This document shows positions 1-12,057 of a stretch of DNA of 64,000 nucleotides, piece by piece (positions within the stretch are counted from its first letter, which is position 1; every line of letters begins with the position of its first letter). The stretch is taken from positions 10,966,001 to 11,030,000 of the forward strand of contig WOAB01000524.1 of the NCBI GenBank assembly GCA_027886185.1. Reading direction: 5' to 3'. The translations under genes were made by a program, and so were the position numbers. Under the pieces are notes generated by a model that worked only from the letters and a program-made list of their open reading frames with translations, did not search any database and was not told the DNA's origin. Origin of the DNA: Rheum nobile. Lineage: Eukaryota; Streptophyta; Magnoliopsida; Caryophyllales; Polygonaceae.

Positions 1-985
1 TAAATCCAAATCCCTGGAAACTTCGTGCATACTCTTTTGGGTGAGTGATCCCTTTCATCATGGACTCAAGGCCACATCTCACGTTACATCATTGATCTGG
101 AGTGTATTCCTGCAGAACACAAATTTGTTAGAAGGTACAATCTTAGTACCAAAACCAGCAGGATTAATATCACCTTTGATCTTCTTCACAGTAATAGCCT
201 GCTTCTCCATCATATCTCTTATAAAGTGGATTCTAACATCTTTGTGCTTAGTTCTTTCATGATAAATAGGATCTTTACAAAGATATAAGGCACTCTGACT
301 GTCCATGTTCAGTGTGGGCATATACTCTTTACCTTCAATCTCATATAAGATACCTTGTAACCAGATAGCTTCCTTAGAAGCCTCAATTGCAGCTATATAC
401 TCAGCCTCTGTGGATGAAAGTGCAATAATAGATTGTTGCTGGCTTTTCCAGGATATGCAATTCCCAGCTCAAGTGTAGTAGAATGCAGTGGTGGATTTTC
501 TATTGTCTTTGTTACTTGCATAATCCGAGTCAACATACCCTTGTAACTCATTTATAGGGATGTGCTCAGAATAAACAAGTCCCAAGTTCTTAGTACCACA
601 AACATATTTAAGCAAGTATTTCATAGCTTGCCAATGCCTATCACCAGGATTGGACATATATCTACTTAGCACACTAATAGAGAATGCAAGATCAGGCCTT
701 GTGCATAGCATAACATACATAATAGAACCAACAACAACATCATAGGGAACATTTTCCATTTTCTTTTTGTCAGATTCAGTAATAGGGAAGAAATGTTTGG
801 AAAGGTCAAGGTGCTCTCCTAAGGGTATAGGTGCAGGCTTAGCGTGAGTCATAGCAAACCTATCAAGCACCTTTGAAAGATAATCAGTTTGAGACAGGAA
901 CATAGTCCTTTTTATTCTGTTTCTCACAATCTTAACTCCTAAAATTTTATGTGCATGACCTAGATCTTTCATATCAAAATGGGTA
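1..985 (-). mobile_element. Ty1/copia pol fragment (end of reverse transcriptase and RNase H), truncated
   Basis: Read on the minus strand, this is the 3' part of a copia polyprotein: the RT segment around MKDLGHAHKILGVK (972 downwards), the connection domain with RPDLAFSISVLSRYMSNP, and RNase H with GYVDSDYASNKDNRKST. The frame is broken at about 469, and RNase H resumes in another frame (321-79). It is a near-identical, inverted copy of 20638-21622 in the element at 8226-22510, so it belongs to the same family. Homology stops abruptly at 985 in the middle of RT, so the 5' part is lost; on the left the element runs out of the window towards its 3' LTR. Not functional. Confidence 0.9.
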
Positions 986-1881
986 AAAGAGTTTCACGTT
1001 TTCATTCAAGCAAATATCATAAACAAGTCTACATACGCATCGTTGGGATCACCCGAACCCTAGAAATATGGAATTAGCCAAACATAATTACAATTACAGA
1101 AATCATTTTAACTATGGAAACCATGAACAAAATTAAAGAGAAAGAAGAACTTAGTCTTGAATGTAGTAACACAAGCTCCAAAGCTGAAATTTGACAGAGG
1201 CAAACAACTAGGTCTAGGCAAATATGAAAGGTTACAAGCCCTAATAACAAAGTGTTTATAGTTAGAGATGAAAAGTTTTTGAAACCAAAATTCTGGATCT
1301 GCGAAGATAAGGGTAAACAACACGCATCTGGGTTGTGTGTCTAAGACGCACGACAAGAATTGTTATCGAAAAGTGGATGCACGACCGTGCATTTTGTGTG
1401 CATGACCCTCAACTCGGGTCTTGTGTCTGAAGCAATTTAAACATGAATGTAGATGGCACACGGCCCTCAAAATGATAGTTTGATTGAGACGCACGACCAA
1501 ATTGTCTTTACCGAACGTTGTTGCACGATCGTGCATTTTGTGCACACGAGCTGAACTCTTTTCTAGACCGTGCGTTTGGGGCACAAGCTCTTCGTTATCT
1601 GTGTGGATCCTTCTTGACTCGTGCAAGTTCTTCTAATTCTCCATACTTGTATTTATGTGGCTCGACTACTACGTGATCCTCTGATGCTCGACACCAAAGA
1701 TGCTCTGAATGTCTTGATCAAACTTCTAAATACATGAAATGCGCAACTTATGAGTATAGACATCCGAATTGAAATGTAACAAATAATGCTAGAAATTATA
1801 TAGAAAACGAGTGAAATGACCTAAACTATAATACAAAATACATGTCCTAGAATGTTATCATGTGTTTACAAGTCATATAGT
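986..1881. other. Non-coding, possible LTR-retrotransposon remnant
   Basis: No gene is recognised. The stretch 1370-1630 contains repeated GCACGACCGTGCA-type palindromes (near 1379 and 1523), each followed by the same CATTTTGTG tail, with further half copies (GACGCACGAC, GACCGTGCG). Such GCACG-rich blocks occur in LTRs of some plant gypsy elements, but no LTR ends, PBS or PPT could be placed, so the assignment is only a suggestion. Confidence 0.3.
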
Positions 1882-2429
1882 CAGTGGCGGATCTAGGGGG
1901 CGGCGGAGGGGGAGGCCTCCCCCGCTAGGATCCGCCGAGTCTAGTATAGTTCAGGACTTGGAATCAGAGTCGGAGGTGCACTGTGGTGGCCGAAAAAAAT
2001 ATGATAAATAGATGTTCAACAACATTGAAAAAAACGTGAATAATTAGTTTGATATTGAGTTTTTGGTGTCGATTTGCAATAAATCAATGACAAATTTATA
2101 GGGCTTTGGTTGCCCATTACTCCACCAACATAATCCACCGTTTTTACCTCGCAATTGATTCGGATAAGGCCGAATTTCGCAAATTTTGCTCCAATATGCC
2201 TTGAACACTGATTTACTTCCAATCGGAATTTTTGAGATTTAAGCAATCAATTGATCTCGAATTTATGTGGGTTTGATTCTTATTGATCCAGTCTTTAGAG
2301 CCCATGGCTCAATTATGCTCAATTCTTGAAGACAAGCTCGAATTTTGCCATTGAAGTTAACCCTAGGATGCGTTGAACAGAGGAGGAGGAAGATAGCCTT
2401 CTTGACGCTCGCCCTCCCCCTTATTTCAC
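1882..2429 (+). mobile_element. Possible hAT-like MITE end (right end not located)
   Basis: The block starts CAGTGGCGGATC and continues into a GC-rich foldback (GGCGGATC ... GATCCGCC around 1886-1937, with a GGGGGAGG/CCTCCCCC core). CAGTGGCGG-type starts followed by a G-rich then C-rich arm are common at the ends of plant hAT-type MITEs, and a related terminus is present in reverse at 23759-23774. I could not find a matching right end or an 8-bp target duplication, so the end coordinate is arbitrary. Confidence 0.35.
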
Positions 2430-2432
2430 TTA

Positions 2433-2601
2433 GGCCTTGTTTAGCCTCATATTTATAATGTCTTTATTTGTAAAAAGTATTTTTTTTTCTCCTTACACAC
2501 TTCCCCATACCACTCAAATTTCAAATTTCAAAAACTACTTTTCCCAAAAAAGTACGTTTTAACCAAAAAAGTCTTTATAAATACTCTCACCAAACAAACC
2601 C
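2433..2601. mobile_element. Tourist-like MITE, 169 bp
   Basis: The two ends are inverted relative to each other for about 38 bp with some mismatches: the left starts GGCCTTGTTTAGC and the reversed right end starts GGGTTTGTTTGGT, both followed by TATTTATAA-type sequence. It is flanked by TTA on both sides (2430-2432 and 2602-2604), the 3-bp target typical of PIF/Harbinger elements and their Tourist MITEs. There is no coding capacity. Confidence 0.65.
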
Positions 2602-3007
2602 TTAATTACAACATCTGGCCTAACTTTTCGAAGTTGTGGCAAAATTAACCCAAATTTTAAGTTTTGAAAATTATAAAACTTCCCAAACTTATTTTATAAA
2701 ATTAACCTAAGTTTAATTACACATCTTAACTCAAGTTTAAGATGTAAGGAGTAAATTAATCTTGTTTTCTACTTAAGTCACATTTTCACTTAAGCTTTCA
2801 ATATTTATATCATAATTAACATAATGTTAATATCAATTTACACAATGTAAACTCCAAAACACCATTCACGGTTACACTTTATCATTAACTTCTACACTAT
2901 ATTATTGTAACCCATTTAATAATATGCACACAAATTATCTTAACATAAATTCTGGAGTTAAGTTAATGAAAATTTAAATTACTCCTTTATAAAAGAAATA
3001 AAATAAA

Positions 3008-3770
3008 GGGGTTTTTGCGCCAAACCATCCGTTATATGGCCCATTTTGCATGAAATCACTTGTTATATTGATAATTATTCTAAATCACCCATTAAAAGGC
3101 TTCCGTTAACAAAAAGCCACCCAGGAGATCCTTTCGTCATTTTTGCCGTTAATTTGTATGAAAAGACACTTATACCCCTCGTTCTTTTTTAAAATTACGA
3201 GTAATACCATGTTTTTTTTTTACATTTTTTTTTCAAAAATGTTTTTTTGAAAAAAACTTCCCCGATTTTTTTATGAATTGTTTTAAAAAATAAATTAATT
3301 TTTCCCTATTTTTTTAATATACTTAGTATGTTAAAGTGTATGATTAAAATGCTAAAGTGCATGAGTTAGTATGTTAAAATGCATGATTAAAATGCTAAAG
3401 TGCATGATATTAATTTTTGATAAAATAATGATTTTTGAGAAAAATATATTTTTTGAAAAATAATAAATATAAATTAAGTGCATATATAAACGTGCATGAG
3501 TTAGTATGTTAGAATGCATTCATTGTATTAATTTTTGGGAAACAAATTTGGGGGAAAAAATCAAAAAAAAATCAAAAAAAAATATTTTTAAAATAAAAAT
3601 GTAAAAAAACATTGGTATTACTCAAATTAACGGCAAAAGTGACGGAATGATCTCTTGGGTGGCTTTTTGTTAACAAAAGCCTTTTAATGGGTGGTTTAGA
3701 ATAATTATCGATATAACAGGTGGTTTCATGTAAAATGTGTCATATAACGGATCGTTGGCGCAAAAACTCC
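3008..3770. mobile_element. Mutator-like non-autonomous element with long terminal inverted repeats
   Basis: The left end GGGGTTTTTGCGCCAA and the reversed right end GGAGTTTTTGCGCCAA pair over about 155 bp; a ~42-bp extra block in the left arm (near 3160-3200) interrupts the pairing before it resumes. A perfect 9-bp target duplication, TAAAATAAA, lies at 2999-3007 and 3771-3779. Long TIRs with 9-bp duplications are the signature of the Mutator superfamily. The centre is AT-rich with no transposase, so it is a MULE-type MITE. Small open frames in its arms are by-products of the repeat. Confidence 0.85.
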
Positions 3771-6048
3771 TAAAATAAATTCCATAACTTTTGTTATTAT
3801 TAAAATAAAATTATCATAATGCCTTTCTAATTTATGGTGAGTTATTACATAAATTTAGATTGAATCTAGCAAGTCATGAGAATGTATGTTAATTCAATGT
3901 ATATGTTAATTCAGTATAATTTTTAGATTCTAAGTGCCCAAAGGATTTAGATCTTAATTAATTTGCAAGTGGGAGTGGATGTTAATTGAATCTAGACACA
4001 TGTTAACTGAATCTAGATAGTTACATTCAATGATGTCAGGCTAAGTTCAAGCATTTTTTTCTATTTGAGTCTGCTAAAGCATTGTTGTGGTGATCTTTTA
4101 ATTTACCCGACCTAGAAGCTTTGATTAAAACCATATTTTACAATTATTACTTGTTTCTTAGTTATAATTAAAAGAAAACTTTATTTTTACGATTTAGCTT
4201 ATTGATTCGACGTTACAATTGATATGACATTAACCCTTGGAAAAATGACATTTAACCATTACAACTGACATGTACATTTGCGAATAGGTTTTAGCCACGT
4301 CAATAGACAAGTCTTTTTTTTTATACATAGTTAAGAACTAGACCCTAAGAAAGGACCAGGCTAAATATTATTTTTTTGGAAACAAATTTGGGGAAAAAAC
4401 ATCAACAAAAAAACGAAAATAAATATTTTTTAAAATAAAAATGTAAAAAAACATTGGTATTACTCAAATTAACGGCAAAAGTGACGGAAGGATCTCTTGG
4501 GTGGCTTTTTGTTAACAAAAGCCTTTTAATGGGTGGTTTAAAATAATTATCGATATAATAGGTGGTTTCATGTAAAATGTGCCATATAACGGGTCGTTGG
4601 CGCAAAAACTCCTAAAATAAATTCCATAACTTTTGTTATTATTAAAATAAAATTATCATAATGCATTTCTAATTTAAGGCGAGTTATTACATAAATTTAG
4701 ATTGAATCTAGCAAGTCATGAGAATGTATGTTAATTCAATGTATGTGTTAATTCAGTATAATTTTTAGATTCTAAGTGCCCAAAGAATTTAGATCTTAAT
4801 TAATTTGCAAGTGGGAGTGGATGTTAATTGAATCTAGACACATGTTAACTGAATCTAGATAGTTACATTCAATGATGTCAGGCTAAGTTCAAGCATTTTT
4901 TTCTATTTGAGTCTACTAAAGCATTGTTGTGGTGATCTTTTAATTTACCCGACCTAGAAGCTTTGATTAAAACCATATTTTACAATTATTACTTGTTTCT
5001 TAGTTATAATTAAAAGAAAACTTTATTTTTACGATTTAGCTTATTGATTCGACGTTACAATTGATATGACATTAACCCTTGGAAAAATGACATTTAACCA
5101 TTACAACTGACATGTATATTTGCGAATAGGTTTTAGCCACGTCAATAGACAAGTCTTTTTTTTGTACATAGTTAAGAACTAGACCCTAAGAAAGGACCAG
5201 GCTAAATATTAATTTTTGGGAACAAATTTGGGGAAAAAACATCAACAAAAAAACGAAAATAAATATTTTTTTAAATAAAAATGTAAAAAAACATTGGTAT
5301 TACTCAAATTAACGGCAAAAGTGACGGAATGATCTCTTGGGTGGCTTTTTGTTAATAAAAGCCTTTTAATGGGTGGTTTAGAATAATTATCGATATAACA
5401 GGTGGTTTCATGTAAAATGTGCCATATAACGGGTCGTTGGCGCAAAAACTCCTAAAATAAATTCCATAACTTTTGTTATTATTAAAATAAAATTATCATA
5501 ATGCCTTTTTATTTTAAGGTGAGTTATTACATAAATTTAGATTGAATCTAGCAAGTCATGAGAATGTATGTTAATTCAATGTATATGTTAATTCAGTATA
5601 ATTTTTAGATTCTAAGTGCCCAAAGGGTTTAGATCTTAATTAATTTGCAAGTGGAAGTGGATGTTAAATGAATCTAGAAATATGTTAACTGAATCTAGAT
5701 AGTTACATTCAATGATGTCAGGCTAAGTTCAAGCATTTTTTTTCTATTTGAGTCTACTAAAGCATTGTTGTGGTGATCTTTTAATTTACCCGACCTAGAA
5801 GCTTTGATTAAAATCATATTTTACAATTATTACTTGTTTCTTAGTTATAATTAAAAGAAAACTTTATTTTTACGATTTAGCTTATTGATTCGACGTTACA
5901 ATTGATATGACATTAACCCTTGGAAAACGACATTTAACCATTACAACTGACATGTACATTTGCGAATAGGTTTTAGCCACGTCAATAGACAAGTTTTTTT
6001 TTTGTACATAATTAAGAACTAGACCCTAAGAAAGGACCAGGCTAAATT
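3528..6048. repeat. Tandem triplication of an ~841-bp unit
   Basis: Three head-to-tail copies, about 3528-4369, 4370-5209 and 5210-6048. An anchor motif (ATTGGTATTACTC) recurs at 3611, 4453 and 5293, giving periods of 842 and 840. Each unit begins inside the Mutator-like MITE (ATTTTTGGGAAACAAATTTGG), contains its right inverted arm plus the 9-bp duplication, and ends with the flanking sequence AGGACCAGGCTAAAT. The copies differ at scattered bases and small indels. The units contain no gene. Confidence 0.9.
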
Positions 6049-6104
6049 ATCCTTTCGGATAATCATAAGAAAAACCTTCAACATAGGGTAAAGGGACACG
6101 TTAC

Positions 6105-6350
6105 TGTTCAAGCTACTAATATGACCTAGTAAACGTAAAGTCTCAAAATCACAATCTTGAAAAGCTAGAAAGTTTACAGCCTAGTTAGCTTCGCGGTAGT
6201 AATGTTGGATTTTAACATCATTAAAGTAAGTAAATAATCTTCTTATATCTTTGATAATCATATCGATCTCTCAAGGGGTATCACATATATTTTGTACTAC
6301 ATTTAAGACTGTAAGGTTGTCACAAGTCTTGATCAGCAAATTACATTGAC
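6105..6350 (-). pseudogene. Decayed RNase H-like domain fragment
   Basis: On the minus strand the conceptual product includes EIDMIIKDIRRL followed by HYYREAN, then AVNFLAFQ. This matches the pattern of the plant RNase H-like domain (RVT_3 type: acidic-DI-x3-L, H-x-YREAN, ADxLA), found at the end of LINE polyproteins and in stand-alone RNase H-like proteins. At least two in-frame stops interrupt it. Whether it came from a LINE or a cellular gene cannot be told from this length. Confidence 0.5.
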
Positions 6351-8225
6351 ATGACATATTAAAATCAACTTGTCGATTGTTCTTTAAAAAGGAAAGAAAA
6401 GAAAAGAAAAAAAAAAGGATGACAGCACAAATAGAACCAAATCAGAAATTACTATAGGGAGGTTGTTGGACGTGGAGTAAGTGTAGATAGCTACATATAT
6501 ATACACATACTACTATACTACTGTAGTGTTACGAGTTGTATAAGATCAAAGTAAAATCACGTACATAGGCGTCTGTCAATTTCATTCAACTTTATTTTAT
6601 TTTTTTGATGAAAATTCAATTTTATTGATGATACACCTTTGGACACTATTAATCCACAATTTCAACTAATGTCATTATAACTCCCCTTTAAATTCGATAC
6701 ACGAATCTTACATTTTTATTGTTATCTTTCACTTTTTATGGTACCACTTTACGGGTAAGATAAAGTTTTAGTCATGTCAAATCCATTCTTAAAGTATTCC
6801 ACCCTTAATTAAGAATTGTTATTTTCTTTACAAATATTGAATTTGAGTGGTAAATTTTAAATTTAAGTGGATTAGTAAACAAATAAATTGTAAGAAAATA
6901 TGTACGGCCCAACCATCTACTACTGAACCATAGCCCCAAGAAAGAGAAATTTTATGATATTCGATATGGGACTAGGACTTTAGTGATATGATCTAATAAC
7001 AAAGATTGAATGGTTAATAGTCCAAATCAAAAAGAAATTTAAAGGCCCCACCCACATTTAATTAAGGGGACCCAATAATTAAGTGGGCATCATGTGAGGA
7101 AGTGACATAGTATGGTGTTGGTTTGTGAACCTTTTTGTTTGTTTGTGACTGTTTTTGCTTATCAAATCAATGACCTTCTCCCCATCACCAATTTATGCCC
7201 TTGGCCTAACAATTTTATGGTAAACTTATCTAAAATTTATTAACATAAAATTAACTGATTTATTAATTTTTCCATGTAATCATTGAGTTTAGGATTTTCT
7301 AATTATGCATATCATGTTAGGAGAAAAAGAGTTGCAAGTAATTAAAGATTTGACTAGATTATGAATTCAAAATGAGAAAGATTAGGTTGGATTTTATTAT
7401 TTAAGATTTTTTTTAATAATTTATGAATGATTTATTTATATTTGTTCAAGATTCTCATAAATCACAGTTCTCAAGTTACTGAACTGGACTTATTGCAAAG
7501 TGACTCAACCTTATTGGATTCCTATAAGTTGTCTTCTAGGCTGTATGCAAATTCTATTGATGGAATGGCGAAAAAAAACTCAAATTGTGAAAAGTGATGT
7601 TATGATGGCTGCTATGATGATAAGTTTAGGTACATAAGTGTTTTGTTTTGATCTTGAAGGGGATTTAACTAGTGCTCGACATGTAGATTATGGCTTGAGC
7701 TTTTCTTACCGCTTGAATTCTACTGGACGATTTGATTGGATTGCTTATATCCTTTGATTCAAACTATTGTGGAGGCTAATTAGAATGCTTTTGTTACCCC
7801 TTCTAGTTTATTCTTTAGTGCCCAATTGCTGCGGGAAATTTTTAGGGGAGCATTGAAGGCGATGGAGGCTTCTCTTGTTATTAAGTAGAGGCAAATCAAT
7901 TTGAAGTTAACACGTGACTGGTATGAGGAAGTCACTGCATGAACTAAGCTTCTTAAGGACTTTAGGAGGAAGCATGGAATTATGTTTTTGTGTTGCCCAT
8001 TAGGGTTTGATGTAGAGCTTGCATCTTCTGTTAAAAGTTTATGGGTTGCTATGCTTTTGGGTAGAGAATTGCTGCATATATGACCATTTCAAGAACCTAT
8101 GGAGTCTTTGCCCAATATTTAGCCATGTATTTGAAGGCAATTAATAAATGCGCACTTATGTTGCTTTTGGGGGTGTTGCGCACGAAGCCTTTTGACCATG
8201 GATGAAATGTGGTGACATTTGTTGT
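6351..8225. other. AT-rich spacer with an unrecognised coding-like relic
   Basis: No intact gene. Between about 7800 and 8080 the plus strand reads as a decayed protein (LTRDWYEEVTA and KLLKDFRRKHGIMFLCC, with stops after VIK and VTA) that I do not recognise. An AG-rich run sits near 6390-6420. The copia element inserted at the right edge of this stretch (target GTTGT, 8221-8225). Confidence 0.3.
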
Positions 8226-9055
8226 TGTAAATGTTGTAATCTATAGTTTGTATCTATGTAAATAGAAAATGGTAGATCAAACCAAGAGAAATTAAGAACC
8301 GGGTAGAACAGTTAGGTGAACCGGGTCCGAGACACGTGAACCGAGCTCAACACGGTATGAGACTGAATCGGGTTCAGTGAGCAACCCTGGCTTAGCCGAT
8401 TGGAGGGCTTGCACTCGGGTTTGTCTTTCCTGCGTTGGATTGGGCCGAGACTAAGAGAGAGGCCCAAATTGGTGGGCCTTGCCCAGCTTTGCTTCGCGTC
8501 TTCTGTGTGGGTGTTAAATGAAACGCTGCATTGCGTGTTGCAGCTCTCCCTTGACCTAGCTTTATAAGCCTCTCTGACAGAAGCTAGGGCTTCAGTAGTT
8601 CCTTGCGTCGTTTCCATTCACAGAGAGAAAAAGAGAGAGAAAGAGATTGTCTCGCTCGCGGTGGCTTCCACGGTGGTTGTCATGTTCCGACGGTGTTACT
8701 TGGCGTTTGTAGTGGCGAGTTTGAAGAAGCTTCTATCTCGAAGCTTCTCAGCCTTGATTTGGGGCCAAAACCCGTTCGCTCGTCTTCCTTCCTCGTCTCC
8801 GTGTCTTGGTCACTTGTTTTTCTGGTTCTCTGTGTTTTTCCGTTCTCGTTTCTTGGTTTGTAACCTTGCTGAAATCTCTGGAAATTAGTGCATGCTTGGG
8901 GAGTCTCCCTGATGAGACTCCGCATAGTAGGTTTTTGCCGAACTACGTGAACATATCATGTGTCCTTTCTGCTTTGCGATTCTTTAGTTGTGTTTTGACT
9001 TGCAAATCATGCGATTGTGGTTTGGATCGATCGGATTTGTTTACTGAGATTTACA
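8226..9055 (+). repeat. 5' LTR of the copia element
   Basis: It begins TGTAAATGTTGTAATC and ends GAGATTTACA. The partner LTR is 21645-22510. The 3' copy is 36 bp longer, mainly from an internal duplication of an ACGTGAACCGGGTCCGAGG unit. Small open frames across 8603-9120 are LTR and leader sequence, not genes. Confidence 0.88.
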
Positions 9056-9058
9056 AAG

Positions 9059-9070
9059 TGGTATCAAAGC
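9059..9070 (+). other. Primer-binding site (initiator Met tRNA)
   Basis: TGGTATCAAAGC lies 3 bp after the 5' LTR and differs at one base from the canonical plant tRNA-iMet complement TGGTATCAGAGC. It primes minus-strand DNA synthesis in this class of element. Confidence 0.85.
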
Positions 9071-9336
9071 TTTGTTCTCTGTGTTTGCTTTGTTTCTGCT
9101 GCACTTTGATGTGTGATTTGTGATTTCTTGTTACTTGATCTAATTGGTTGAGCAAGATTTCACTTCTAGGGTTTACTGTTGGATATTGAAGTTTCTTGCG
9201 TGTTGCAAGCTTGATATCTGCATGTGTGTGTGGCCTTGGGTTGAGCTCTGTGTTTCTTGACATTAGAACTCGTGTGTTGGTTTCTATAAAACTCTTTTTT
9301 TCCTTGCACATTACTGATTGTCTTTTGACTGTGGTG

Positions 9337-11117
9337 ATGGCAGAGTATATGAGGTTGAAACCCTTTGATGGAAACATTGACTTCGCCATGTGGAAGGTGA
9401 AGATGAAGGCAATACTTATTAAAGAAAAATGCTACAAGGCTGTGGTTGATGAATGGCCTGCTGAGATCACTGTTGATGTCAAAAAGGATATGCAAGATCT
9501 GGCCCATTCAGAGATAATGATTAGACCTAAACCCTTATGGGATGCCCTTGAAACTATTTTCTTGAAAAAAAATCTTTGTCTAGCCGCATATATCTGTTAT
9601 GCAAACTATTTACCTTTAAGATGGATGTGCATATGATTATTCAAGAGAACTTTGATGTCTTTCTGAAAATGACACAAGACTTAAAAAGATGTGAAGCTGA
9701 GATTAAGGAAACTCATCGGGTTGTGTTGTTGTTGAATTCTTTGCCTATCCAATTTGATACCCTGAAAGATGTGATACAATATGTCCATGATGAACTTACT
9801 ATGGCTAAAATCACTAAGTCTATCATTCAAAAAAATGAATCTCTAAAAGTGTTTAAGATCAAGAATGGGTCTAAAACTGAGACTAAGAATGAAGTCGTGA
9901 TGGCTAAGGGTAAAAGCAAGAATAATAGGAAAGGAAAGAAATTCAAGAAAGATAACAACTCTGAGAAACAGCATGATAATGACACTTCTAATGTTAAGTG
10001 TTTCTATTATGGGAAGTTGGGTCATTATGCTTCTGACTGTCATAAAAAGAAAAGAGATGAGAAAAATAAAGAGAAAAATAAGGATTCTCAGAATAATCAA
10101 TGCAATTTGTGTGAAGCATGTCATCAGTATGATAATGAACTCCTTGTTGTTGGATCTATGACTGATTATGACTCATGGATCCTTGATTCAGGATGTACTA
10201 TGCATGCTACTCCTAATAAGAAATTTTTTAGCTCTTTGAATATGCATGATGGGGGTAATGTCATGTTGGGTGATCATATTTCTTTACCTATTAAGGGGGT
10301 TGGAAATGTTCCTTTTAGGATACATGATGGCAAGATTTGAGTGTTACAAAATGTTAGATGGGTGCCTAACTTAAGGATAAATTTGTTGTCTGAATCTGCC
10401 TTTGATGATTTAAATTGTCATATTAACACTTTTAATGGAGTAAGAGAAATTATTAAGAGCATTAAAAAGGGAGGACTTTGCTATGCTATTGCTACTCATG
10501 AATTGAATGTCTCTAATAAAGTTGTTAATCATGATAATTCTGATTATACTAAGGCATGGCATGCTAGGTTAGGGCATATAGGAAATAAAGGCATGCATCA
10601 ATTGTTTGTGAATGGCATGATTGATAATAAAAAAACATGTGATTTAGAGTTTTGTGAAAATTGCATACTTGGCAAGAAGCATGCTCATAGTTTCAGTAAA
10701 TCTGCATATGTTGCTACTAACATCTTGAATATGTGCATTCATACTTGTGGGGCCCTGCCCAGGTTGCAACTATGGGAGGTAGACTATATTTCCTATCTCT
10801 CATTGATCATTATTCTAGAAAGGTTTGGATCTACTTACTGAAAGCAAAGAATGATGCATTTGAAAACTTTAAGTCATGAAAAAAATGGTAGAAAGTCAGT
10901 TTGATCACAAACTGAAATGCTTGAAAACTGACAATGGCCTAGAATTCTATAATAAGCCCTTTGATGAGTACTGCAAATTAAATTGTATTAAAATGCATCT
11001 TATTGTACCTGGTACCCCTCAACGGAATGACACTGTTGAGAGGATGAATAGAACACTTCTAGAAAAAGCTAGATGCATGTTAATTAGCTCTGGAATGAAA
11101 AATGTTATGTGGGGAGA
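9337..11117 (+). pseudogene. copia gag, protease and integrase (first half of polyprotein)
   Basis: The start ATG at 9337 opens gag (MAEYMRLKPFDGN). Frame is lost in a run of A near 9565-9575 and resumes at 9576-10340. The zinc knuckle at 10000-10041 has lost its second cysteine (CFYYGKLGHYASDC, expected CX2C). The protease has its active-site triad in WILDSGCTMHAT (about 10180). A TGA at 10338-10340 interrupts the frame, then integrase follows with its HHCC zinc-binding region (WHARLGHIG ... CENCILGKKH, 10557-10680). A frameshift near 10740 disrupts the catalytic-core start; the frame returns at 10876 (KTDNGLEF, the second catalytic Asp). The gypsy element cuts the gene at 11117. Not functional. 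Confidence 0.88.
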
Positions 11118-12057
11118 TGATGTGTTCTTGCCTCCGATGACAAGCCAATTGTCAAAGGCGACACCTTTGGATCTAGTCTTGGGCGAGAACTCACGTTGTC
11201 TTGCACGAAAGGTTGACAAGATGGACACGGTGGTGCTATGAAGCGAACCCGTTGGCTAACGCGATGATGTCCACGAGCGATTGACTGGATGAAATTGGTG
11301 GCGATGGTGGACGCGATGGAAGCGATTGATGGGGCGAATAGATAGCGATGGCGGAAGCAATTTAATGAGGGATAGGTGACTTGAAAAGACAAGTCTTTGG
11401 TGTCGTAGCGTTGACTGCGGATGAAGGGAGATGCGAAGGAAGACTTGGCTTGAAGGTTCAAGCAATTGCCGTAGCGTCAGCGGCGGAGGGAATGGGGTTG
11501 CGAAGATAGAGGGTGACGTCCGATCAAGGGAAGGAGGATAAACACTCTACTTGAAACCTTGAGTAAAATTGAACATGCTAAAACAAATAACATAGTTTGA
11601 CTTAAATACTAGGGCGAGACATCGGATGGGCCGAGTTGAGCCTAGTGGGCTAGCCCATACAAGCATGCAAAAGGCACAAACCCTAAAATAGAAATGACTA
11701 TAGAAGAAAACTATCTAAAATAAGCCATAATAACAAATATAGAAAGTGTCTCAAAAAGAACGCGACGAAGGCATGGATGCAAACACCGCGAGAGGCGGCG
11801 ACGAAGGGTCGATGGCCTCGCGAGTTGGTGCAGGCGATGCCGGCTGCAATGATCGCGGTGTTCCGATGCCGATGGTGGCGAGGACGACGAGTCTTGGGTT
11901 GGCGTCTGGGCTCCCTTGGCCAGCGACGACGCGTGCGACAAGTGACACGACGGCGACGACGATGGCTTTGGACCTAGACCTTGTCACTGGGCCCTCTAAG
12001 CGTAGGCTCATGGCTTCTTCCTCGTCTTGGGTCGTCATGGGAGGTAGGGTCACATCA
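11118..12057 (-). repeat. 3' LTR of the CRM-like element
   Basis: 940 bp, same length as its partner at 18242-19181 and differing at scattered single bases. The C-terminal part of the integrase frame reads through its beginning (minus strand, 12057 down to about 11751). Confidence 0.9.

Noticed and set aside
4402..5445. Two nearly identical 67-codon minus-strand frames (4402-4605, 5242-5445)
   Set aside because: They are translations of the Mutator-like inverted arm in two copies of the tandem repeat, not a duplicated gene.
8603..9123. Overlapping hydrophobic/Ser-rich frames of 75-105 codons
   Set aside because: They lie in the copia LTR and leader, and shifted versions occur in the 3' LTR (22041-22341).
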